Origin: a virus
Virus record (IMG/VR): IMGVR_UViG_3300009506_000118
Location: 1-35,044 of that record
Length of the DNA stretch: 35,044 bases
Direction: 5' to 3' (one strand)
Shown here in pieces: positions 15,710 to 23,292 of the stretch (the stretch's first letter is position 1; every line of letters begins with the position of its first letter). The translations under genes and the position numbers were made by a program. The notes under the pieces were generated by a model. It was not told the origin of the DNA and searched no databases. It saw only the letters and a list, made by a program, of their open reading frames with translations.

Positions 15710-16166
15710 GGGGAACCTTGACGGACCAGATCCCAAGAACGAGAATACGTTGAATGCAATTAATATAGCAATTGCCGCAGGGTTTGATGTGGAGATTGAT
15801 ATTTGGCATGTAAATAATAGATTTTTTCTTGGACATGATTATCCGAAGTGTTATGTAGATGAATCTTTTTTAATTGATCACAGCAGTCGTCTTTGGTGTC
15901 ACGCGAAGACACTTCAGGCATTATATGCTCTTCTCGACATGCCAATGATGGAATGTTTTTTCCATAATATCGATCAATATACTCTTACTTCCAATGATCT
16001 TATTTGGACTTATCCAGATATGCCCGTTACAGATAAATCTATTATGCTTTTGTTTGAAAAATTTTCACTAGAGGATGCAAAAATACCTGAATATATCTAC
16101 GGACTTTGTAGTGATCACATAAAATACTACCGCAATGCTTTTAATCAGTTACGGGACCAGACCTGA
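15690..16166 (+). CDS. GDPD-like phosphodiesterase family protein
   Basis: Protein of 158 aa with all short motifs of the glycerophosphodiester phosphodiesterase fold at the N-terminus: H6-R7-G8, E18-N19-T20, E35-x-D37 and H49-D50. It resembles a compact subgroup found in capsule clusters and large viruses (RLWCHAKTLQALYAL; TLTSNDLIWTYPD; YIYGLCSDHI). Such proteins may cut or form a phosphodiester on the glycan, for example glycerol phosphate. At half the length of usual GDPD it is still complete for this subgroup as I remember it. The DNA is AT-rich compared with the flanking genes. Confidence 0.65.
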   Translation: MRFIAHRGNLDGPDPKNENTLNAINIAIAAGFDVEIDIWHVNNRFFLGHDYPKCYVDESFLIDHSSRLWCHAKTLQALYALLDMPMMECFFHNIDQYTLTSNDLIWTYPDMPVTDKSIMLLFEKFSLEDAKIPEYIYGLCSDHIKYYRNAFNQLRDQT

Positions 16167-17142
16167 ATACATCAAGATTAAACCACTAATCGATTATCTT
16201 TGGAAAGCAGATTATCCTTTTGTGGTGTGCAGGATCCGACAACATGAGAATCTTGTAGATAATTGTTACTTTGATTTTGAGTTAAAAGTAAGGGATAGAT
16301 ATAGTAGGTTAGATTGTCTTGTAGAATCTGCCCTGCATTGGTATAAGTGGAAGTATCCTTATACTCTCCCTGATATTACCCATGTTTTGGTGCAAGGGGA
16401 TACTACATCGGCAATGGCTATGGCACTTACTTCTTTTCATGCCGGTCTTAAGGTTATCCACATGGAGGCCGGTCTTCGATCGTGTGATGATAAAAATCCC
16501 TGGCCAGAAGAAGTTAATAGAAAACTCATATCTCAACTAGCAGATATCCATCTTTGTCCCACTCACAGTAATATGGTGAACCTAATCAATGAGAACGTAA
16601 CGGGTAAGAAGTACGTGGTCGGGAACACCTCGATTGATAGTATCAAAGAGCTTGGGTTCCAGTCAGCATATGGTGATCATGTGGTTATTACCCTGCATCG
16701 CCGGGAAAACTGGCCGATTATGGATAAGTGGTTTACACAATTGAATCTGATTGCTGGAAAGAGTAAGCTTAAGTTTATCTTTCCCATGCATCCCGGGGAG
16801 GCCGTCCAGAAGCACCGGGCGAAACTAAAAAACATTCAGATCCTGGATCCCATTGACCACGAAGGAATGGCCGAGTTGATCTCCGGAGCCCGCCTGGTTA
16901 TTACCGACAGCGGAGGCATCCAAGAAGAATGTTCTTACTATAAAAAGATTTGCCTGGTCTGCAGAACTACCACCGAACGAGTAGAATCCCTAGGGAAGAG
17001 TACGATCCTGATCAAACATCCGGAGGAACTACCCATACAGTTCGGCTACTATGAATATGAGTATAAAATAAACTGGCCTTGTCCCTACGGAGACGGGAGG
17101 GCCTCAGAGCAGATTTATGAAATCTTAAAGGATTTGAAATGA
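16135..17142 (+). CDS. wecB: UDP-N-acetylglucosamine 2-epimerase
   Basis: Protein of 335 aa, slightly shorter than typical (about 375). Family motifs in order: GTRPEYIKIKPLI at 7-19, VQGDTTSAMA, HMEAGLRS, PEEVNRKL, VITLHRRENW with the catalytic His, FPMHPG, and ITDSGGIQEE. The enzyme interconverts UDP-GlcNAc and UDP-ManNAc, giving a ManNAc-type donor for polysaccharide. It overlaps the GDPD-like gene by 32 bases and couples to the next gene by ATGA. An alternative is a related epimerase acting on a modified UDP-sugar. Confidence 0.9.
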   Translation: MLLISYGTRPEYIKIKPLIDYLWKADYPFVVCRIRQHENLVDNCYFDFELKVRDRYSRLDCLVESALHWYKWKYPYTLPDITHVLVQGDTTSAMAMALTSFHAGLKVIHMEAGLRSCDDKNPWPEEVNRKLISQLADIHLCPTHSNMVNLINENVTGKKYVVGNTSIDSIKELGFQSAYGDHVVITLHRRENWPIMDKWFTQLNLIAGKSKLKFIFPMHPGEAVQKHRAKLKNIQILDPIDHEGMAELISGARLVITDSGGIQEECSYYKKICLVCRTTTERVESLGKSTILIKHPEELPIQFGYYEYEYKINWPCPYGDGRASEQIYEILKDLK

Positions 17143-17714
17143 AACTGAATTGGACCGGTACCGACAGCCTGATGCTCGTGGATTATTCCATGCGCACCTT
17201 CCGAAAGAAGGTTTACTGGTGGATTTTCCGGAGATTAATCCGTGTTATGGAATATTTCATCGAGGGACATTTGTGTGATTCTGAACTGGTATTTAGGAAT
17301 GTTGTTAGGTTTGGAACTCGCAAGCCTATTTGGACATTGCTTCCCAAACTAACCTATACCGAGAAATTTCCAAAAAAAGAACACTCAACCTTTACCGTTC
17401 TGTATTATTTCCCACGGGGCGGTGATTTAAAATTTACACAATGGCTGTATGGATGGGATATCTTCAAGGCCGTTTGTCGTGCCTTTCCGGAATTCAGATA
17501 TGTGGTTGTGGAAGGCGATTCCGATATGGAATATATTTTCCCGGAGGTAGATTTTTACCTTCGTCCGAACCGGCACGACGGGTCTTCGAGATTGAGGATG
17601 GAGTGTGAGATCCAGGAAATACCTTATTATTGGTCTGTGCAGAACCCAGATCTCCCAAGAATATTTGTTATGATCGATGAATGTTACCAGCAGTGGCTGC
17701 AAGGAAGAAAATAA
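17139..17714 (+). CDS. GT-B-like glycosyltransferase, C-terminal domain type
   Basis: Protein of 191 aa. TFTVLYYFPRGGDLKFTQW, EFRYVVVEGDSD and the segment FYLRPNRHDGSSRLRMECE look like the donor domain of a GT-B enzyme, where R-x-x-x-HDG-x3-x3-E is the nucleotide-sugar site. The N-terminal 80 residues are short, Trp/Arg-rich (RTFRKKVYWWIFRRLI) and too small for a full acceptor domain. It may be a reduced transferase or work with a partner protein. Confidence 0.55.
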   Translation: MKLNWTGTDSLMLVDYSMRTFRKKVYWWIFRRLIRVMEYFIEGHLCDSELVFRNVVRFGTRKPIWTLLPKLTYTEKFPKKEHSTFTVLYYFPRGGDLKFTQWLYGWDIFKAVCRAFPEFRYVVVEGDSDMEYIFPEVDFYLRPNRHDGSSRLRMECEIQEIPYYWSVQNPDLPRIFVMIDECYQQWLQGRK

Positions 17715-18070
17715 AGCGAGCGGTTCGCATCAAGGTTTATTATGACCGTTCGGGTCCGTACATTAATTATGTCAGGAACCTTATGGTCATCGCCGTTGCC
17801 TATAAGGTCTATGAGGATGCCGCCATCGGGAGGTGGATCTATTCCAACCGGTACTGGGTGATTCCTGTTATTCTGGTATCCTATGTGTTGGGTAGAATAA
17901 TTATAGGGTTTACTGACAAAAGGATGAGAATCCGAGAATATGAGCTAGAGGAATATAACCGCACAAATCCTGATCTTCAAGACATTAAAAGCGGAGTTAC
18001 CAAAATACTCAATAAGTTAGATGAGAATAATTCAGTTAGCAACGATCCCGGGCAGGGAGGAAAGCCTTAA
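17681..18070 (+). CDS. Two-pass membrane protein
   Basis: Protein of 129 aa overlapping the previous gene by 34 bases. A basic N-terminus precedes two hydrophobic segments at about 33-42 and 60-78 (WVIPVILVSYVLGRIIIGF). A charged C-terminal coiled coil follows (EYELEEYN; KSGVTKILNKLDEN). It could recruit the soluble glycan enzymes to the membrane, but nothing in the sequence proves this. Another option is a lysis or envelope protein. Confidence 0.55.
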   Translation: MLPAVAARKKIKRAVRIKVYYDRSGPYINYVRNLMVIAVAYKVYEDAAIGRWIYSNRYWVIPVILVSYVLGRIIIGFTDKRMRIREYELEEYNRTNPDLQDIKSGVTKILNKLDENNSVSNDPGQGGKP

Positions 18071-18680
18071 GAAGACCATTAACAGCCTGCTCCCCCAGTC
18101 CGATGTCATTCAGGTGGTACTGAACGGCCACGATTCTGTTCCGGAATTTTTGGACAATTCCAAGATCGAAGTTATCCAGAGCGACAACCGGTATGGAGAT
18201 GCTGCCAAGTTCCTGAACACGGAGAGGCGGGATGGCTACATCCTGACCTGTGATGATGACCTGGCCTATCCGGAGGGATACGTTGGTTACATGATCGATG
18301 GCGTGAATCGCCACCAGGCCGCGGTAAGTTTGCTCGGTAAGATCTACGATAACCGTCCGGTCAATTCCTTCCGGGGTGGTTATACCCAGATATTCCGCTG
18401 CCTTACAAGCGTGAAGAATGATCATCGTGTGGATATCGGTGGTACGGGGGCAATGGCTTTTCATACCGATCTACTGAAGCTGTCTGTTAAGGATTTCCCA
18501 AGGAAAAACATGGCCGATATCTGGTTCGCCAGGGCCGCAAAGGAGCAAAACGTACCTATTTACGTACTTGCCCATCCCGCCCGTTACGTCAAGCACACCC
18601 TGCATAGCCGCAGGATCTGGGTGATGACTTCCAAGTGGGATCGGTACCAGACCAAGATCCTAAATGAATTCCTGAAATAA
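18021..18680 (+). CDS. GT-A-type glycosyltransferase, last gene of the island
   Basis: Protein of 219 aa. MRIIQLATIPGREESLKKTI at the start and YILTCDDDLAYPEGYVGYM near 74-90 give a clear GT-A layout with a DDD metal site. A Gly-rich GGTGAMAFHTDLL segment and a later D-x-W-F-A region (NMADIWFARAAKE) fit the acceptor side. It overlaps the membrane gene by 50 bases. It is followed by a promoter, a short non-coding unit and a terminator, so the operon ends here. Confidence 0.75.
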   Translation: MRIIQLATIPGREESLKKTINSLLPQSDVIQVVLNGHDSVPEFLDNSKIEVIQSDNRYGDAAKFLNTERRDGYILTCDDDLAYPEGYVGYMIDGVNRHQAAVSLLGKIYDNRPVNSFRGGYTQIFRCLTSVKNDHRVDIGGTGAMAFHTDLLKLSVKDFPRKNMADIWFARAAKEQNVPIYVLAHPARYVKHTLHSRRIWVMTSKWDRYQTKILNEFLK

Positions 18681-18692
18681 TGTTGAAGAACA

Positions 18693-18724
18693 TAAAAATT
18701 GCATTGATATTTTTCCTATCTTTG
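18693..18724 (+). promoter_or_regulatory. Promoter (A-tract plus TATCTTTG)
   Basis: TATCTTTG at 18717-18724 with TAAAAA at 18693-18698, 18 bases apart. A TTG follows the A-tract at 18699-18701. It starts just after the last glycan gene and points into a 77-base non-coding stretch that ends in a terminator. Confidence 0.7.
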
Positions 18725-18729
18725 TAGAA

Positions 18730-18807
18730 GAAAATTACAAGTCCTCCATAGTCACCTTCATTGTCGAGTTAGTTAGGTTGGGCCCCGGTAAGTGCCGGGG
18801 CTTTTTT
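18730..18807 (+). ncRNA. Putative small RNA of about 77 nt
   Basis: The unit is bounded by the promoter at 18693-18724 and the terminator at 18782-18807 and has no start codon followed by a useful frame. The 5' half is unstructured (CAAGTCCTCCATAGTCACC). It is the second unit of this design in the window; the other is at 767-850. A role as a base-pairing regulator of virion or host genes is only a hypothesis. Confidence 0.45.
18782..18807 (+). terminator. Intrinsic terminator after the glycan operon
   Basis: GCCCCGG (18782-18788) and CCGGGGC (18795-18801) form a perfect 7-bp stem with loop TAAGTG, followed by six T. It closes both the glycan operon and the small RNA unit. Confidence 0.9.
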
Positions 18808-18844
18808 GTATATTACAGCGAATAAGGCTCGATGATTTTCTTCT

Positions 18845-18852
18845 TATCTTTG
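18845..18852 (+). promoter_or_regulatory. Promoter -7 box of the virion-protein operon
   Basis: TATCTTTG lies only four bases before the ATG at 18857. With the usual start 4-7 bases past the box the mRNA would be leaderless or nearly so. There is no strong upstream A-tract. Confidence 0.65.
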
Positions 18853-18856
18853 CGGT

Positions 18857-19561
18857 ATGTTACTCAAGACCGAGATTACGGAGTATACCGGCCATGTATT
18901 TAAGAAACTCGGGTATCACGTAATAAACACAGATAAGATACAGAAACCCAAGGCCGTTAATGGATCCGGCTCCTGGTTTTTTTATGTTGCCAATCAGAGG
19001 GACCGGCGCAGCAAGCCCCTGCCGGTATATTGCAATAGCACGGTCGTAGATATCCGCCTTGCGCTGGACACGCCCCTGCACTCGAACAGGATGGAATTAC
19101 GTATCTTTCCGGATAATGATGACAGTCAAGACCCCATTATTAAGTACATTAACTACGATCAGTTTGTGCACGCTTCTGCCAGGGTCAGCAACGGCAATCA
19201 TTCCTGGGTAACGTATACGGAGGGTTTTTCAGAGATTCGTGTTTTGATCCTGGGATCACTGGATTGGCTCGTGGATATGGCTGAAACAGGGACCTCGACC
19301 ACCTCTAGCACATCGACATCTTCGACCTCATCGAGTTCTAGCTCGTCTAGCTCGAGTTCGTCGAGTTCCAGCTCCAGCACCTCGAGCAGTTCGACCTCAT
19401 CGAGCTCTACGTCCAGTTCCACAACCGAAAGTTATACCGATACGTATTTGTTTGATGACGGGGTGGATCAATTCAGGTGGCAGGTCAGAGACGGAAATTT
19501 ATGCATCGATAAGTATGTTGGTGGTACCTGGGTAAACATAGATGAATTATCGTTACCATGA
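18857..19561 (+). CDS. Virion protein with a mucin-like Ser/Thr tract
   Basis: Protein of 234 aa in three parts. Residues 1-143 are a beta-rich domain, clearly paralogous to the protein at 23436-23978: both have DRRSKP at 49-54, an LDTPLHSN/FDTALDSN-MEL segment and a [YI]DY[SD]xF block. Residues 145-190 are almost only Ser and Thr, about 46 in a row. Residues 195-234 are a short module (FRWQVRDGNLCIDKYVGGTW) that resembles the repeats of the next gene. No signal peptide is present. I infer a structural, exposed protein, such as a head fibre or tail fibre attachment, with a flexible linker that could carry O-glycans. Mixed TCN and AGY serine codons show selection for the amino acid, not a simple DNA repeat. 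Confidence 0.75.
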   Translation: MLLKTEITEYTGHVFKKLGYHVINTDKIQKPKAVNGSGSWFFYVANQRDRRSKPLPVYCNSTVVDIRLALDTPLHSNRMELRIFPDNDDSQDPIIKYINYDQFVHASARVSNGNHSWVTYTEGFSEIRVLILGSLDWLVDMAETGTSTTSSTSTSSTSSSSSSSSSSSSSSSSSTSSSSTSSSSTSSSTTESYTDTYLFDDGVDQFRWQVRDGNLCIDKYVGGTWVNIDELSLP

Positions 19562-19568
19562 GATTTGT

Positions 19569-19576
19569 TAACTTTG
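19569..19576 (+). promoter_or_regulatory. Possible promoter box
   Basis: TAACTTTG in the 49-base gap before the gene at 19611. It is followed 14 bases later by the CGGGT element. No A-tract is seen at the usual distance. Confidence 0.4.
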
Positions 19577-19590
19577 TAAAATTGTAGGAT

Positions 19591-19608
19591 CGGGTAAGAC
19601 TAAAAAAA
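19591..19608 (+). repeat. CGGGT...A6 junction element, copy 1
   Basis: CGGGTAAGACTAAAAAAA, two bases before the ATG at 19611. One of five near-identical copies at gene junctions between 19.5 and 34.8 kb. The frame of the downstream gene would read SGKTKK across it but has no good start codon upstream. Confidence 0.7.
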
Positions 19609-19610
19609 TC

Positions 19611-19931
19611 ATGGCAGACCAATATCACGAACTCGTAATTTCAGGCCCGACAACCATTGAGCTTACCGATGGTACGGATACCTTCAGAATCTATGTGGCC
19701 GGTACCGAACTTTATTACGCGCAGGCAATAACCGAGCTTGGATTTTCCGGAGAACAGGGTACCGATTGGGACATTATAGACTCGGAGAGTCTTCCAGGCA
19801 CCAAGAGGGGGTGGTTCAGGCTTGGGGCAAGAGATGATAATTACGTAACGGATCAAGCCATAACAATTACCGGGTTTGGTGGAACCAAGGGCACGGATTG
19901 GGAAAATGTATCAGAACGAAACGTAGCATAG
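19611..19931 (+). CDS. Small repeat protein, probably a tail-fibre-type module
   Basis: Protein of 106 aa built of two related units: FRIYVAGTELYYAQAITELG then FSGEQGTDWD (25-54), and FRLGARDDNYVTDQAITITG then FGGTKGTDWE (69-98). Both end in GTDW plus an acidic residue. The C-terminal module of the protein before it has the same FR...GTWVNIDELSLP shape, and this protein repeats DSESLP. No signal peptide. I infer a beta-structured module of an adhesion or fibre protein. Confidence 0.65.
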   Translation: MADQYHELVISGPTTIELTDGTDTFRIYVAGTELYYAQAITELGFSGEQGTDWDIIDSESLPGTKRGWFRLGARDDNYVTDQAITITGFGGTKGTDWENVSERNVA

Positions 19932-22160
19932 ATGAAAAAGATAATTTTTATATTGGCACTGGTCTTGGCCTCTGTTGTGTCAATGGGGCAGACCAAGCAT
20001 AATCAAGGCGTAAGGATAGGCCCCGAAGGAGTGGGGGCGACCATTGATTCCGTAAAAGATGAGAATAACCAGCTTGCCCCATATGTGGGCGGATCAAGGG
20101 ATAGCTTTTTTAACGATTCAATTTATACCCTATCTGAATATATTGGTGAATTGCTAACGGATTTATTGACATTAACCGACAGGGTGGAGGCCCTTGAAAA
20201 CGCTAACGCGGATACCACATCTCCTGTTATGAATTATGGAGAAGTTTTTGAAAGTACGCCGAATAAATGGGTGTTGGTGTTCAACGAGGCATTGATAACA
20301 ACGGGAGACAGTATTGATGATGCGTTCACTCTAACGGAGAATGGCGCTGCTGTATCTATAGATTCATTTAATGTAAGTGTTAATGTGTTGAATTTATATA
20401 CTTCCGCCGTGTCTGGTGGTACTACATTAAGAGCATCTTATGATGAACCGGTTAGTGGCGGCGTGAGGGATCTTGCCGGAAATACACTTAACAGTTTTGT
20501 GGATTCAACCGTCAGGGTGTTTAATAAAGTTTTGATTCCTATAGATTATTTATTTTATCTAAAAGGAAATGGTGATTTTACTGATGAAGGAGATAGGTTT
20601 AATGGGACAAAATATGGAACTGTTGATTTTGATGGAGACAGCTGTTTCTTATTTTCTGGATCTGGTGGCACTGATTATATCAAAATACCAGATCCGGGAA
20701 TAACTGGAGATTTTTCAGTAAGATATAGGGCGTGGTTTGAAGAAGATGCGAATGATGTATGGTATGTGTGGTCGAATGGAAATGAAGGTGGCAGTGAATC
20801 TGGAATATCTTCCAAGGCAGATGGTGATGGGGCGAGCAATTATTTTCTGTTTGTAAGATCTGGGAATGGAGCCTCAACCTCTTGGGCGCAAGGCGTTAAT
20901 GGAGACATATCAGAAGATACGTGGCACAATATAGTTGAAGTTTATGATGTAAATATTGGTGGATCTGCTGCATCATGTGAGATCTGGGTAGACGGAGTAA
21001 TGGTTAATTCGGCAGATACTACATTTACTATAACATTAGATTATACAGGCGATATTTATCTGGGGTCAATGTATACTCCTGCATTTGGAATGAGGAATGG
21101 GGCTAAATTGGATGAGATAACTTTTTTTAATTATAGACTCAGCCCGGCTCTTATTGATTCATTAAACACGAATCCGTTTAGAATGCCATTTCGCGAGGTT
21201 GACACGGGGGGTGGAACCGGAAATGATTCGGCATATATTATAAAATTTGGAGTGGATTACTCTACTGCAGGTGTTGGGCCATTAGACAATGCCGATCTCA
21301 CAAGCCTCTTTGGTTATACTTCTTATTTTACTGATAGCCGGAACTATAGTAATACAGTTGTTATAGATAATGATACATGTCAAAGATTTTATACCGAGGC
21401 TGGAGATATAACAAATTCACAGATTTACATAATCCTTGACAGTGCGTATGAGGAACTTTATTTCACATTGGATTTTAAAGTTAGGGACGGAATGATTATC
21501 CACCCAGACTATCCAGAGGGGGATGCAACAACCTACAGTGATTATGGCGGTAAATTATGGGGAGGACTAACCAGCACTTCTGCTTATACAAGCACGAGGA
21601 TAGTACCATGGAATTTATCCGACCCAACCGAGGGTTCTTTTAGCACGAGGATAAACTGGTACGGTGAAAGTGGTGCGTTAAATTCTTACACAATAGATCA
21701 AACGCCGGGATTAACAACATCCTATCATATACCATTTGGATATACCCCATGGACGGTTGAGGATAGTGCGTGTACTGGAAATAATTGCTATTCGATTTAT
21801 CAAGATGTTGATTGGGTTAACATGACGGTTAGGGTTTCAATGAATGATGCCACCGTCGGATCTTATAATGGAATCTTGAATGTATATGCTGGCGACTCAT
21901 GTATTTTTAGTAAGAACAATATGAGATGGAGGGGTAATTCCAATGTTGGTATAGACATTGCTTGGCTTCTTTACTTATGGGGCGGGCAAGGAAGACCAAT
22001 TGTTGACGAATATATAGACATAGACAATGTAATACTGTGGAGATATGCTGATAATATACCTGGAAGTCCGGATTATCCGACAGTAAAATTTCCACATCAA
22101 GGCAATGTGGAAGGAGATAAAATACCGCTTCCAGCTATGGCCGGGAGAAGAGTAGAATGA
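19932..22160 (+). CDS. Exported tail protein with lectin-like and polysaccharide-lyase-14-like domains
   Basis: Protein of 742 aa. Residues 1-20 form a signal peptide (MKKIIFILALVLASVVSMG, then Gln). Residues about 62-95 are a short coiled coil (LTDLLTLTDRVEALENAN). Residues 97-195 resemble a bacterial Ig-like or SwmB domain (VLVFNEALI...GNTL). Residues 205-420 resemble a LamG/concanavalin-type lectin (EDTWHNIVEVYD; LDEITFFNYRLSP). Residues 440-720 resemble polysaccharide lyase family 14: YGGKLWGGLT, then VNMTVRVSMND...GILNVYAGDS and a closing LLYLWGG. I infer a receptor-binding depolymerase that cuts acidic polysaccharide. A signal peptide on such a protein is unusual for a phage. The DNA is AT-rich compared with the glycan genes. 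Confidence 0.7.
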   Translation: MKKIIFILALVLASVVSMGQTKHNQGVRIGPEGVGATIDSVKDENNQLAPYVGGSRDSFFNDSIYTLSEYIGELLTDLLTLTDRVEALENANADTTSPVMNYGEVFESTPNKWVLVFNEALITTGDSIDDAFTLTENGAAVSIDSFNVSVNVLNLYTSAVSGGTTLRASYDEPVSGGVRDLAGNTLNSFVDSTVRVFNKVLIPIDYLFYLKGNGDFTDEGDRFNGTKYGTVDFDGDSCFLFSGSGGTDYIKIPDPGITGDFSVRYRAWFEEDANDVWYVWSNGNEGGSESGISSKADGDGASNYFLFVRSGNGASTSWAQGVNGDISEDTWHNIVEVYDVNIGGSAASCEIWVDGVMVNSADTTFTITLDYTGDIYLGSMYTPAFGMRNGAKLDEITFFNYRLSPALIDSLNTNPFRMPFREVDTGGGTGNDSAYIIKFGVDYSTAGVGPLDNADLTSLFGYTSYFTDSRNYSNTVVIDNDTCQRFYTEAGDITNSQIYIILDSAYEELYFTLDFKVRDGMIIHPDYPEGDATTYSDYGGKLWGGLTSTSAYTSTRIVPWNLSDPTEGSFSTRINWYGESGALNSYTIDQTPGLTTSYHIPFGYTPWTVEDSACTGNNCYSIYQDVDWVNMTVRVSMNDATVGSYNGILNVYAGDSCIFSKNNMRWRGNSNVGIDIAWLLYLWGGQGRPIVDEYIDIDNVILWRYADNIPGSPDYPTVKFPHQGNVEGDKIPLPAMAGRRVE

Positions 22161-22178
22161 TTATAAAAATCGTTAAAT

Positions 22179-22196
22179 CGGGTAAAACTAAAAAAC
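22179..22196 (+). repeat. CGGGT...A6 junction element, copy 2
   Basis: CGGGTAAAACTAAAAAAC, identical base for base to copy 5. A 20-codon frame at 22157-22219, which starts by ATGA overlap with the depolymerase stop, crosses it and reads SGKTKK. The start of the next membrane gene is seven bases later. Confidence 0.75.
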
Positions 22197-22203
22197 CAGA
22201 AAC

Positions 22204-22380
22204 ATGGAACATTTATTAAAAGTATTAAATTGGGTTAAGGTAAATTGGTTCGCGGCTCTTTGGCTCGTCGCGCTATTTTTTACTGCAGTTAAAGTTGTGC
22301 CAATCTGGGCATCATGGGCGGTTCCGTTCCTCGAACTCTTTGGGTGGTTAATCTATAAAATAGCAAAAAAGAGAAAATGA
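22204..22380 (+). CDS. Small two-pass membrane protein (58 aa), lysis-module candidate
   Basis: A 58-codon frame overlapping the next gene by ATGA. The peptide has two hydrophobic stretches, about 14-33 (VNWFAALWLVALFFTAVKVV) and 36-52, and a strongly basic end (KIAKKRK). The charge pattern puts the tail in the cytoplasm. Together with the next gene it may form a holin pair. The leader AAACCAGAAACA before the ATG recurs before the gene at 32764. Confidence 0.6.
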   Translation: MEHLLKVLNWVKVNWFAALWLVALFFTAVKVVPIWASWAVPFLELFGWLIYKIAKKRK

Positions 22381-22628
22381 AAGACAAAAAGCTTTGGCAA
22401 CAAATATTCCAATATCTGTTTGCTGCATTAATTGCAGTCGGTTTATATTGGGTGACATATTTTCTTTTCATGAAAGAGATGCCGGAAAGAAATCTTGAGG
22501 CCGGACTCATCATCTTGGGGGTGGTTGCTTCGGCATTCACCCAGGTTGTCGGTTTCTTTTTTGGCTCATCCAAGGGCAGCTCCGATAAGTCGGATGCCAT
22601 TAATGCAAAGTTGAACGGGGATAAGTAG
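22377..22628 (+). CDS. Holin-like protein
   Basis: Protein of 83 aa with two membrane segments, about 11-32 and 41-60, and the tail VGFFFGSSKGSSDKSDAIN. The GSSxGSxxK ending after the second segment is frequent in phage holin-like proteins. Small size, two segments and a polar tail support a role in host lysis. No endolysin gene is visible in this window, so the assignment stays moderate. Confidence 0.6.
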   Translation: MKDKKLWQQIFQYLFAALIAVGLYWVTYFLFMKEMPERNLEAGLIILGVVASAFTQVVGFFFGSSKGSSDKSDAINAKLNGDK

Positions 22629-23275
22629 TGACCTATACCCAACGGATATTAAACCAATTAAAGAGAAGCCCGAGTAAATACGTTTGGGATGATATCCGTG
22701 TTGCTCCTGGGCAATGGACGCTTCCGGTCCCGGCTGCTCCAAATCTTACGACATGGATCGTAGATAGCGTTACTTATTACGTTTATGAGTTTGCTGATGC
22801 AGATTATGTGGCTTTCTCGACCCAGATCCCGCACTGGTGGGTTCCAGACACGCCTCTGCGCCCTCATGTGCATTGGACGCCAAGGGGATTTGGCAGCGCA
22901 GAGTCTGGACACACCGTTGGTTGGACGGTGGAGTTCACCATTCAGAAGGTCACCGGCGTGTTCGAGGATTCTTATACACGGGTGCTTACTGGTGCCTGTT
23001 CGGGCGTCAACAACAAACATGAGATCGCATACGGTACGGGTAATACTGAGGATGTCCAGGTCGTAACCAAAAATAAGGGATACAAAGCATCCTCGATGAT
23101 TGTCGGCGTGATTTCCAGGGATGGTGGAAGCTGGAACAGCGCTTTGGCTGATGAGCAGCCCGTTCTTCTTGAGCTTGATTTTCATGCTCAGAAAGATCCG
23201 AGTGCATTGGGAACCTACTTTGAGTACCATCATCTGACCGATTACTATAAGAAACAATATGGCATAGAGGCTTAA
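22628..23275 (+). CDS. Structural protein with PHxHW motif
   Basis: Protein of 215 aa starting at a GTG that overlaps the previous TAG (TAGTG). It has the segment WDDIRVAPGQWTLPVPA at the start, then DYVAFSTQIPHWWVPDTPLRPHVHW around 58-83 and later VLLELDFHAQKD. Proteins with this 'F..Q.PH...PH.HW' pattern are common in tailed-phage structural regions and are predicted as beta-sandwich virion proteins. The exact place in the particle is not known. Confidence 0.6.
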   Translation: MTYTQRILNQLKRSPSKYVWDDIRVAPGQWTLPVPAAPNLTTWIVDSVTYYVYEFADADYVAFSTQIPHWWVPDTPLRPHVHWTPRGFGSAESGHTVGWTVEFTIQKVTGVFEDSYTRVLTGACSGVNNKHEIAYGTGNTEDVQVVTKNKGYKASSMIVGVISRDGGSWNSALADEQPVLLELDFHAQKDPSALGTYFEYHHLTDYYKKQYGIEA

Positions 23276-23292
23276 GCCGTGCATGGTCGCCC

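Noticed and set aside
16826-16837. AAACTAAAAAAC inside the epimerase gene
   Set aside because: Only the second half of the junction element matches and it is explained by the codons.
19289-19427. Simple DNA microsatellite in the Ser/Thr tract
   Set aside because: TCN and AGY serine codons alternate irregularly, so selection on the protein rather than slippage of one repeat unit explains it.
19569-19610. N-terminal extension of the 106-aa protein through the SGKTKK-coding element
   Set aside because: The frame upstream of the ATG stays open only to a TAA at 19569 and contains no normal start codon.
22157-22219. 20-codon ORF reading SGKTKK after the depolymerase gene
   Set aside because: It starts by ATGA overlap, but is very short and overlaps the next membrane gene; kept only as part of the repeat element finding.
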